Source of the DNA: Pleurotus djamor
Lineage: Eukaryota; Basidiomycota; Agaricomycetes; Agaricales; Pleurotaceae
Direction: 5' to 3'
DNA: 64,000 nucleotides
NCBI GenBank assembly: GCA_029747585.1
Contig: JAPEVF010000104.1
Location: 45,769-109,768 of the forward strand
Shown: in pieces, positions 1 through 10,048 of the stretch
Layout: each line of letters opens with the position of its first letter
Position numbering within the stretch: the first letter of the stretch is position 1
Made by a program: the position numbers and the translations under genes
Notes under the pieces: generated by a model
Database searches by the model: none
The model's input: only the letters and a program-made list of their open reading frames with translations
What the model was told of the DNA's origin: nothing

Positions 1-42
1 CCCTCGTCCCCCCGCTAGCCTCATCACGCCTATTCAGTCAAA

Positions 43-1166
43 ATGCCTATCGCGGTGACAGCTGCTCCCTTCGCGCGTTTCTACGATCGTGTATCAGCCA
101 TCCCTCCATATGTGTGGGATGGACTGCAGAAGAACGAATGGTATACTAATACCATTTTGCCGCATTTGCTCAAGCGCTTGAAATGGGAATCGGACGGCTA
201 CGCTGCAAAGGCCTTCGATGGGGAATTTTGGATTACTTGTTCCACTCCAACGAGCGCGTCATCGTCTTCCTCGTCTGAGGCCGCCCTGGACCTGATGCTT
301 TCGTGCACGAATGGTCCCGTGGGCAAGTATCCTATCTTCATAGCAACGACACATCCCCATTCTTCCCTTTCCCCGGATTTCCTTCAGGAGCGCATGGCTG
401 CCATCGTCGATCTGCTGTGCCAGAAGACTCACCCGTCTCGAGTGTATTCGGTATACGCTCCCAAACCGATTTCCGAGGCCTTTGCGAAGGAGTGGTCCAT
501 CCGAACAGGTATCCGCTGTGAGCCTGAGCCGTACTACGACGCTAGGGTGTCGTATTGCACCAAAGGTGCATTTGTCGACACCCCCATCAAAGCCTCAAAC
601 CAGCGTCTTGAATTTCGGCGCGCTGACGAGCGCGACCTCGTCCGCGTTGCTGAACTTTGCTATGGCTTTGCCAGCGAATCTGTAAGCACCCACGTTTTAT
701 GTCTTTCTCGTCCAACGTTGCTGACTCGTATTTCTTTTCGCAGCCGCCCTTTGAACATACACAGGAGTCATCTGAGGTCGAAAGCCGTGCCCTCATTTCG
801 CACCGCCTCGCGTGGATTCTACTGGCAGATGACCAAATCGTGTCTCTGGTAGCTGTCACCCGCAACTCCGCTGCTGTCGCCACTATCACGAAAGTGTATA
901 CACCTCCAGCTTTCCGTGGACACAAGTACGCAGAGAAGCTGGTGCGGCATGTGACAAAAGTCTACCTACAGGAGTAAGACGTTGTCATGCTGTACGTTGG
1001 GTGGGGAAACCCTGCAGCAAAAGTGTATGGCCGCGTTGGCTATGCTGGGCTGTTGTGTGAAGATGGTTCTGTGAGAGAGTTGGGAATGGGTGGAAAGGTG
1101 CTGGGCGTCGATAGGTGGCTGGAGATTGGGTTTGACCAAGCTCAGGTGGACCTTGGTCATTGGTGA
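43..1166 (+). pseudogene. GNAT-family N-acetyltransferase with in-frame stop
   Basis: Two exons are visible, 43-681 and 744-1166, with a 62-nt GT-AG intron that keeps frame. The conceptual protein has an N-terminal region without a clear family and a C-terminal GNAT fold. The acetyl-CoA loop reads RGHKYAEKLV, and the later motif NPAAKVYGRVGYAG is the usual end of a GNAT domain. Between them, at 975-977, the frame carries TAA. Reading through it gives an uninterrupted domain to TGA at 1164-1166, so the break is one codon (AAA to TAA would suffice). A potential donor overlaps the stop (GTAAGAC at 974), but the 44-nt intron it would define shifts frame and destroys the GYAG motif. Substrate is unknown. 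It is either a young pseudogene or a sequencing error; the family call is confident. Confidence 0.75.
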
Positions 1167-1491
1167 TGCAGTGTCCAGTCCCCGAAAGTTCAAGGCTCTC
1201 TTTCTGACAGCCAGCGGTGCATTATACCCAACAAACGCGCTCGTGGGCACCCAAACATTCAATCTTCCTTCACTCAGCCCTCACTCCATGGTATTGTTGC
1301 TTCCATCAATTATGGACATTCGCTGTCGTCATCTTTTTCGCGCTATCTATCAGTTGAAGTCATAGTGACTTTCTTTTTACTCAGTATGTAATGTCCTCCT
1401 GTAGCAAGTAGACTCCCAAAGTGTAGCTTATAATAACCGTATCATTCGATTGACCCTCGGACAATGATCGCCTTGCCCCGTTCCTGGGTGT
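1167..1491. other. Intergenic, no gene recognised
   Basis: AT-leaning sequence between the acetyltransferase stop and the end of the small minus-strand ORF. The open frames here are short and share no recognisable motif. It probably holds the two 3' ends. Confidence 0.4.
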
Positions 1492-1753
1492 TCAATCAAC
1501 AGTATGATGGGTACCTGCCTTGAAATGGGATGAATAGAAGTGATGGCAGTCTCGGAAGCGTACATCGATATTCATCATTTTGNTTTCGTTCGGATAGAGA
1601 GCAGATTGTGCTGCCTTGGCCAATTCTTTCTCCAAGTCTTCATTCTAGGTGATTCGAGGGAATGAAAAAAAAGTCAGTAACGTACACGAAGATGGAGCAC
1701 TTCGCGCGACATACGAGGTTCACCGTAGGCGCCGCAGCCTCCTTCGACGCCAT
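1492..1753 (-). CDS. Small hypothetical protein (63 aa)
   Basis: Candidate two-exon gene: 1753-1715 (starting MASKEAAAPTVNL) and 1644-1492. They are joined by a 70-nt intron with donor GTATGT and acceptor CCTAG. The product contains a charged segment NEDLEKELAKAAQSALYPNE. I do not recognise a family. It lies directly downstream of the COX14-like exon on the same strand, so it could instead be a further exon of that transcript, although the splice phases I tried introduce stops. One N falls in the second exon. Confidence 0.3.
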
Positions 1754-1884
1754 CGTCTACGAGACTCCACCTATTAGACCACGTATAACCCAAGAAACAG
1801 GCTCGAACGGAGATGTAATCACCTCTGAAACGGCATTATGGTAAGCCTCGGGAAGTGTCGTGCGGAAGTTGGTACATTACTGAC

Positions 1885-2008
1885 CTCGACTGCGATTCAT
1901 TCTAGCGCGGTGTGAGGAGTAGCCCAGATACAGGCCATAAACAGAGAGGGAGGCCAGAGAGTAAGTGACACCGCGTTGGAGGAGGTCGGGAAGAGGAAGT
2001 CGAGCCAT
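1885..2008 (-). CDS. COX14-like mitochondrial membrane protein (partial model)
   Basis: The first coding exon runs from ATG at 2008 to a GTCAGT donor after 1885. It begins MARLPLPDLLQRGVTYSLAS and continues with a single hydrophobic helix containing SVYGLYLGY, followed by a basic stretch. A short protein with an [L/R]-rich N-terminus, an LQRGVT-type motif and one transmembrane helix fits the COX14 family, which helps assemble cytochrome c oxidase in the inner mitochondrial membrane. The 3' exon is not settled: one acceptor near 1824 adds about 20 residues before a stop. The assignment rests on motif resemblance only. Confidence 0.5.
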
Positions 2009-2949
2009 TTTGGAGAAAAACAAGTCTGAAGGAAAGTTCGACTCCGGAGCTGAGTCCAAACAAGCGCGCGACCTTGAACCCCTTTTCAAGTTGTACTGTC
2101 ACACACAGTCACACCGGTCACACAGAGAAACCGGTCAGCTACGCGTAACTCGTTCAATTCATGAACTCACCCTCCCCAACTGTACAATATTCTTCTTTAA
2201 GCCTATTCTAATATATTTGGCACACTACATCTCCTCCGGACCGAATATCCAAGTTCCCAGAGCGACAATAAGCCATTTACCCCTATTTACCCACCCCCAT
2301 CATGAAATTCGTCGCTTACTCTTCCCCATCGCCGCCAATACCACTCTAAAGTGATTAATCGAGTCTTTGTAAGCCTGCTTAGGATCAGAGCCCATTTTCA
2401 GGAGCAACGAAGTCCCCATCCTCGCGCAAGAGGGCCTGACCGGACTCTCTGTGACATAATGCTGGCTGACCGAATTGCACTGTTTATTCCGTCATCACCT
2501 CAATTCTCAATTGGAGGACTAAAGCTTTGATTTATAGGTTCTAAGTAGTTCGCCCCAGAGCCCAATATGTTTCTTCGCATGGTCTGGAGGTAAGAACGCG
2601 AGTGTTGATGATTTTTTCCCTGACTGACCGGTGTCACGGTGCGTGACAGTACCACTACCACGTCCTTCCGAAGCCCCATCATCGCATCGTCGCTAACTTG
2701 GGCTGCATCTGGCCCAGATTTGATATATTTGTCTCATAAAAGTTCTCTTCAAGGTCCTCTTTCACTTTCTGGTGTATCAATATCCTGGTTGTATCCTGTT
2801 CGGTCCTTACAATTGTGATAGGAGCCACTATTCAAGCAATCACACTCGAGTTGTCAAAGTCCCATTGCTCACTTCTCATCACCGGTCCAGCATCGTATAT
2901 GCGGGATAGTAGATATTATAAATTTGCTCATCTGGGTGTGTAAGTGATA
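2009..2949. other. Intergenic / possible 5' exons of the next gene
   Basis: No convincing gene. An ATG at 2459 opens a 23-codon frame (starting MLADRIALFIPS) that could be a 5' exon of the membrane-protein gene that follows, but no clean junction was found. Confidence 0.3.
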
Positions 2950-5900
2950 AACCTCAATTACTACAAAAGTTCCACCACCTGAGTTGTTTGATTAGCCCGC
3001 GGAAATTGCCCCGTAGTGTGGGCCTCAGCAACGAATATTTCGCTGGTATTCTGCGGATCTGGCTATTCCTTGCAATATGGTCAATAATCCTGGTCATTTT
3101 TATTGGTGATTTCTTCACTTGGGATGTAAACCGTGCATTTCTACTCGCCTTCGTGTAAGTGCCCTATTTTTAGCGTTGTCAATCAATCATACCATGGCTC
3201 ACTGCGAAACACATTTAATATTATAAGGTTGTGTTTAAACGTCATGGCCTTTGTTACGTACCGGCTCTCCTTCTCGCGCAAGCGAAACGAGACTGCTCAC
3301 GATCTATGGATCAAGGTTTCTCAACCAATCGTCGAATTTGCGATGACCCTAATGCACTCGTCCTATCCCATTTCGCCCCCAGACCGACAGTTTCTTACAG
3401 GCGAGGAGCTATATGATTTCGACGATGTTCCAGAATTGGGATCAAAGCGAGTCCTCGACATTCTGGAAGAGTTAATCAGCACGTTGGGGTTTACAAAACC
3501 CACAATCACTGACCCGACTCCCCCTGAATCTGGCTTTGCTCATGAGGAGGCGGCCGACAGCGACACCACGGTAGTGCGCAAGTTGTTGACTGACTTGGTG
3601 CGTTGCCCCTTCCCAACTGGTTCGCATGTACACTCATCCTTTATTTTGCTCTTAGCATACGGCAGTCTCGACATTGAAGCAGACCAAACAAATTGATGAC
3701 CCCACTTCCAGTGAGCCAACCATTTAGAGACGTCCATTTTTCGTTGTTGACATCGGCGAACGCAAGAAAAACTTTTTGGGTTTTTGCAGCAGATTGAGAC
3801 CAATATCGATTTGTTAAAGGACCTCACCCCTTTCCGTAAGCGTGAAACCTCCTCCCTGGTCCTCTTCAACTTAAGTAAGGTGACTCTAGATATATCATCC
3901 ACTTTTGGATCGTTACTCTGCTATACTGCGTTCTCTTGGTATGCCACCTTTCAAGGTTTCTCTTACTCAATTTAACACCCATGGTCGCAGCCATTCTTTT
4001 TCCTGGGAATGGGTTTTGTGTGTGCGCCATCCACTATGCTATTTGTAACGTCAACTCGTTTGTCTGCCTTCTCAGATGGCTTATAACCTCTTTTAGTCGC
4101 AGGGTTGTCTCCTCCAACTATTATATGGTGATAATCTCGATGGTCAGTGATTTCCCGTGTGATTAAAAGTTGATACTAATGCATCATTGGCTTACTCTCC
4201 CTGTTCGTACAGACGAAATCAATGCTTGTTCGTATTCGGTGACACCTATTGCCCATACCACACTCAAACACACCTTTCCAGGTTCTAGTCCATGTGGCCT
4301 CACCGTCCCAGCTCGTCACCCTGTCATACACATAGGGGAATCGTTCTTCGCGATGTTTCGCAGACACCGCACCCGCGATGCAATTGTCGGAGCGTTTTTT
4401 TTTCAAAGACGGATCGCTTCATAGAACATCAACTATCTAGCTGACAGCGAAAGCATCTCCCTGATAATCTATAATTTTCGTCCTCATGTATAGTACGCTT
4501 GAGTACTCGATGATCGTGCAACTATGTCCCTGTTGTGTCCCCTATCTGGTGTGGACCCTGGGCGTCAATCGACTTCACACAAGCTCAACACAAACTTCGA
4601 CAACTGCTAAGCGCGAAGCACCAGTGGACGTTGAGAGAAACGGGCGTCGACGCTGCCGTGGTGATCCAAACCATATTTGTGCCTTAGGTGCATGCTGATG
4701 CTTCCAAGGAGTAGCGTCACAGCGATAACCTCTGCATCCCAAACTTGCCGAGTCCCAAACTCAAGTTAACGTATCTCCATATCCGAATCTTACTTGCTTG
4801 TCATCTCAGCTTTATTTCGTAGGTCTCTAGACATCCCAGGTTCTTGTCTTCCTGTCTGACAATCGAATATCTTATCCCCAGAAAATGCCGCAAACGGGCT
4901 TACACGGATCGCACTGCACTCGGATTCCCAGTGCATCCCAATTTGTATATTTGGCTCACACCCCAGTGGGATTAAATGTGATGATGAACATATCTGGCTT
5001 GGTCCAGTGACGCACAGGCGTCTTTCTGACATCAAAAGTTCGCTGTTACTACTCGGCCTGCCATCACGACCCATTTTTCTACCCCACATCCTTGCCCTGG
5101 CTTCAAAAGGTTCACCCACAATATCCTTTCTCCCGTCATCTACCCATGAATGACGCATGGATGAAAGGTGCTCAGATACCAATGTGCCCATCGGTCGGGC
5201 ATGAAGGGTCAGCTTCGTTCGCCGAGGTCACCGTCGATCCGTTGTACAGCTCCAGACGAGAAGTTATATTAGTCTATGTGACCCGGCTTATTGAAGACCC
5301 AAAATTTGAGGCGTATTACAATGTCTTCAAAGAAGGTGCTGTCGGGTAAGAAACCACCTCATATTGCAAGTTGCAGTGCTCACATCGCTGGAAATAGACT
5401 CTTCAAAGCCCTCATTAGATCCCTAAGGCATGATAATGGTTCTTACTCGGAACACCTTTCCATCGCGACCTGCATGGATTCCGTCCGAGGCCGCCTGTCT
5501 ACACTGCTAGAAACAACGGTATGTCATATTTTTGGGTCAGTTTCGGCGCGTCGGTCGGCGCAGCATCTCACTACACTTTTCACAGCTTGGTGATACGCAG
5601 TTCCTTATGGAGTATAGGCAAGCAGCTCGGAATGATCAACGGGCCGCCTTCAGCAAGCCCGACGATGTCAAAATTGATTACCCTTCGCATGTTCTCTCCC
5701 TTCCTCCCGAACTCTTCTCCGACGAACAATTTCAACCTCCGGGCTCAATGAGATCCTTCTCCATCTTCGCCAACTTCAAGGAAACACTCGCTTCGGAGGA
5801 CCACAGTTCCGAAGGACGTAAGTAACTCAGCGAAGACTCAGGAAGCGCACGCCACCTGACTGCCATCCCTCCACAAACAGGTTTCCAGGCGACCTATCGC

Positions 5901-7317
5901 AATGATCAACACTTGTACGATGTACTCTGGACACTTCTGTGCCAAGGAGTTGAGCTATCACAAAATCCACGGATCTTCGATGAGAACTGGAAACCCATGT
6001 CATACACACGATCTGTAGGAGATGTCCAAGGGGAGAAGCTATTTATTCTCCTCGACCGACCGAAAGGCCTCATGTTTGGCTCTCGCGTCTTTGGAAGTAT
6101 CTACCGAGTCTCAAAGAACCCCGACTCAAGCTTTGTGCTCAAGCGTCAGTTGCCTGATTTCTGTTGATGTCGCTCCTCGTGAATCTTTGTTCACCCCTTT
6201 CCAGAGCCGCTTGGGACTTTGTTTTACATCCATAATACTCCGAATAACGTGCTGGCCAACTACGGCGGCGTCTCTATCTCGGGCCCTGTCTCATATGTCC
6301 TTCAGAGAGTCCTGGAAGACGATCGGGACAACTGGGCCGTCGAGTCGGAAGATACGGCCTACGTCATTCCAGGAAATCCGACCAGCGAGCAAGGTGAAGG
6401 AGTTAGCCGAGGTCCTCCATCTTCCTTGAGTTCCTCGGTCAGCTCGAGCGCTAGCCCACCGTCACCGCATCACAAAAATACCAACGACCAATTCACGAGT
6501 CATCCATGGTTTATCCCACATCGCCCTTCGGCACTTGCTTTTGATAGCTCTGTCAGGCGATTGAGGCGTGCGCTACAGCGGGAACCTTTGAATAACCTCA
6601 ATTCTGTGCAAAGGACGCCGTCGCCCCTCTCAATCACGCGTCCTCGACATGATTCGCTTCATAGACCCAACGGCCCCGTCGGTGCTCGCCAACGAGCCTC
6701 TATATTGGCGGCCATTCCCAAACGAGCCGACGAGACACTGACATCGAAGCGTGTGCTCGTCCGTCCAAATCAGATGAATCAACGGTCCCTCATCTCTGCA
6801 AGTCGGCCGCTAGAGTTAAGGAAGGAAAATATTTCCTCGGAGGCTGCAGGTAGCACCCAGCACATCATAATTCCGGAATTACCATTAGCTCCACCTCCAC
6901 CGCTTGAAGCACGTCCATCGACTTCCTGCCCAGCTACTTCTGCATTGGCACAGACCAGCGGAGCATCTGACAGTGACTCCCCAATACAGGGCCCGTCGGC
7001 AACATCTTCCTTCGGTTCCATAATCAACTGCTACAGCCGAGCATCCAGTTCGGGTCGCAACAGTCCTCACGTTCTATCTGCCACATCTGTGCATACCGAG
7101 GTCACTCGTACCGAGAACAATGGGGTCGTCGTTATCAACAACTTTGAGCAGAAGTTTTACATCCGTCGCGGAGACACGTTTAATGGAGCCATTCACGGCG
7201 GGACCGCTGGAGGGCGTAGGAACCTGAATACTGGTCAGTCGACGTTCGTTGATCTCGTTGGCGTACTTGGAGAAACTGACCTCTGCGTTCCTAGTATCGG
7301 AAGTTCTCAATGCATGA
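2950..7317 (+). CDS. Large unrecognised multi-exon membrane protein
   Basis: A chain of coding exons shares one direction. An early exon (ending 3154) encodes a strongly hydrophobic helix (IWLFLAIWSIILVIFIG). Exons 3228-3597, 3656-3710 and one from 3767 follow in frame. Further hydrophobic exons lie near 3990-4170. The better-defined 3' half is 5398-5518, 5586-5817, 5881-6144, 6205-7233 and 7295-7317, with introns of 52-67 nt and consistent phases. The 3' half encodes a soluble domain with motifs such as YDVLWTLLCQGVEL and GEKLFILLDRPKGL, then a Ser/Pro-rich tail. I do not recognise the family. The start and the exons between about 4170 and 5210 are uncertain, so this span is approximate and might contain two genes. 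Confidence 0.5.
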
Positions 7318-7769
7318 ACGTTCTCTCCACTCCCCATTGTATTTTGTATTTTGTTTGTATCTTACCACATCCTCCCATGGTCGATGATCATGCAAGAGAC
7401 TGTCGTTGAGTTGGCTCATGTTTTCCGGCCCAAATCTCTCCATGAAACACTCTAAAATGTCAGGGATAGTTCTGTATATTACTCGGAACCATTGAATGTG
7501 TACATAGCCCCGTCGCCCAATAGCCGTGCTCAAGTTGACATCTTGTCAATCAACGGATTGGGCGCCAATGTGTATGATCGGTTGTGAGGTGTTTGTGTAG
7601 CGAGAACAAAGGAATCCAGGGCTCCGCGCAATCGACCCATACTTGAACAAAGGGCATCCAACCAATGCTCTTCTCACAATAGCCCTTTCGTCCTCACCAC
7701 TTTTTTCTTCTGCCTCTTTGTACATACGCAGCGCTCCCTCCATTTTTGTCGACTTCGAACGCTCGGTAT

Positions 7770-9237
7770 ATGATCAAGCGAATGGCAGGGCGAATCGGAT
7801 CCCACCTGGGCCAGACGAGCGTCCTTAACAATAAACATGATCAAGACCTCTCCTTCACGCCACACATCCCATCATCGGCATCTTCATCTACTTCATCTTC
7901 ATCGTATATGCATCACTTTGACCACAGAGGGTCCATTTCCACGGAACGAACTTCACTAAGCGAGTGGAGTAGTAAGCGAGGGGACAGCCTGGATATGCTT
8001 CCGGAGGAGGATGTGGTCGAGAAACCCAAGCTCGTCAAGAAGACGAGGGGTTCCTACAAATTGTCGGATTTCTTGATTCAGCGGACCTTGGGGACGGGGA
8101 GCTTTGGTCGTGTCCATCTAGGTTCGTATCCACGCTTTTGTACTATAACTATTTGACCAACCGCAGATGGATTTCAGTCCAAAGTAAACATAATCTACGG
8201 TTCTATGCTATCAAGGTCCTCAACAAGGAAAAGGTTGTCAAGATGAAGCAGGAGGCACACACGAACAACGAACAACAAATTCTCGAATGTATACAACACC
8301 CTTTCATCGTCAACCTCTGGGGAACTTTCCAAGATTGTACTAATCTCTATATGGTCATGGATTTCGTGCCGGGCGGGGAGCTATTCACGCTATTACGGCG
8401 TTCGAATGTCGGTTTTTAATTTTACATCAATGCCCCACTCCCATCTGAGATCTTTTGTTTTCCCCAGCGGTTTCCAGATCCAGTAGCGAAATTCTACGCT
8501 GCAGAAGTAGCGCTGGCGCTCAACTATCTGCATAGTCTGGACATAATATATCGTGACCTGAAGCCCGAAAACATCCTCCTCAATATCGACGGCCACATCA
8601 AAGTTGCCGACTTCGGTTTCGCAAAAGCATGTGAAGTCACCACCTGGACCCTCTGCGGTACACCAGACTACCTTGCCCCCGAAATCATTTCGCAGCAACG
8701 TTACAACAAATCCGTGGACTGGTATGCTCTCGGCATCCTCATCTTCGAAATGCTTTCTGGCTTGCCACCGTTCCACGAACCGGACTCGAGTCCTTTCCAA
8801 CTCTACCAGAAAATAGCACGCGGACCTGTGTGCATTCGGTGGCCCAATTTCAATCCATTAGCTACCGATCTTATTTGGAAGCTATTGGAAGGAGATCCCA
8901 CGAAGAGGTACGGGAATTTGAGACACGGTGCGGGGGATGTCTTTGCACACCCGTGGTTCAGGGAGGTGGACTGGGAGAGGCTGGCAGCGCGAGAGATTAC
9001 GGCGCCGTATCTGCCGAAGGTCGCTAGGGATGGTGATGCCTCCGCGTTCGTGTTATCCAATTGATTTCTTTCTTTCCCAGCTGATCATGTCCGCAATCTA
9101 GGTTTGAATTATATGCCGAAGACAATTCAGCCGAGTTCTACGGTAGAGAAGCCGTTGACCAATATGGGCATCTCTTCTCTGGCTTCGAGTATACGTCCGT
9201 TCCAGCAATGGGTTCTTCGACCTCGATCCGTATATAG
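7770..9237 (+). CDS. tpk: cAMP-dependent protein kinase catalytic subunit
   Basis: AGC-family Ser/Thr kinase that phosphorylates targets when cAMP releases it from its regulatory subunit. Exons 7770-8121, 8178-8407, 8468-9045 and 9102-9237 join in frame. After a Ser-rich N-terminus come the glycine loop ([10 protein letters not shown]), the ATP lysine ([11 protein letters not shown]), the catalytic loop [14 protein letters not shown], an activation loop with [14 protein letters not shown], and an AGC tail ending near GHLFSGFE. The [10 protein letters not shown] block and the short tail distinguish PKA from other AGC kinases. The last intron (9046-9101) is supported because the tail motif needs it. 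ATG at 7770 is the first in frame; a second ATG lies four codons on. Confidence 0.93.
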
Positions 9238-9549
9238 GCTGGTAATTGGCGACACTACCTCGCCAATGCGCTCGATGCGACCAGCTTTATTGTACAACAA
9301 AATCTTCAACGAATTGAATACGGCCATAACGACCAATCAATGTACCAGTTCCCCTCCGTCATGCTTCAACAAGCCCTCGCTACGGCCCTTTATATATCGT
9401 TACTCGTGGGATACCTTGCTCGCTATCATGGTGTACTGATGTGCTTTTCGTGTTGTCAACTCATTGGACTTGCTCCGTCATTAAATAATTATCTGTTCCC
9501 TTATGAAAGAGAAAGTATGTAGACCCTATGCAATATCTTATTTTTTATG
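9238..9549. other. Convergent intergenic region
   Basis: Lies between the stops of the PKA gene (plus) and the small orphan gene (minus). No further gene seen; it should hold both 3' UTRs. Confidence 0.4.
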
Positions 9550-10048
9550 TTAAGAAAGTTTTGAGAGGTCAACGGAAGGTTTGAGAAAGTCGTCTGACAC
9601 CAACTTGGCAGCAATGCGCCACGCGTAATTAGCGCCAGCGGTGTTTGCCTTCTACGAGTTTGACCAAACAGACTGCATCTGTCGCTCACGAGAGAAAATG
9701 TCGCTTTGCAAATCTTCTCCTCCTCTACGGCGCCCCTTACGCAAACTCCCCGTTCCACATTCACAATCATCTCCAGCGAATCCATAGCTTGCTGGCTGTT
9801 CAAAAATCAAGAAAAACCGTGCGGCATCTGTAAAGATCAACGAACAAGTCCATTTCGGGTAGCTGAATTTGGGCTGCATGTCCGTCAAAGGTGGCAGACG
9901 TTCTGGAGAAGGTCGTGTCGTTTTGTGAATAGTCTTCCGCTAGCCTCAGCGCTCCCTCTCGTGGACCGCGTTTGTGAAATTCGGGCAGCCAGTTCCTTGT
10001 AATATTCAACATTTCGAGCAACTCGTCGCGGTGGGAGAAAGTGGACAT
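9550..10048 (-). CDS. Small orphan protein divergent from SWR1
   Basis: Exon 10048-9846 starts [16 protein letters not shown] and is followed by an exon from 9795 (QQAMDSLEMIVNVERG). The last exon, 9651-9550, encodes KANTAGANYAWRIAAKLVSD and ends in TAA. The second intron is ambiguous. A strong GTAAGG donor after 9741 gives an 89-nt intron and a 119-aa protein, while a GTGAGC donor after 9690 gives a 38-nt intron and 136 aa. Both keep frame. The coherent amphipathic sequence across three exons argues that it is real. I do not recognise the family. Its ATG overlaps the SWR1 ATG on the other strand. Confidence 0.6.

Noticed and set aside
974..1017. Possible 44-nt intron that would remove the acetyltransferase stop
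   Set aside because: Donor and acceptor look good, but the length shifts frame and destroys the GNAT motif that follows.
5346..5376. 31-nt intron in the large membrane-protein gene
   Set aside because: A 52-nt intron from the same donor (ending at 5397) also keeps frame and has normal length, so the shorter one is unlikely.
9645..10002. Plus-strand frames opposite the small orphan gene
   Set aside because: No splice-consistent continuation and no motif, while the minus strand gives three coherent exons.
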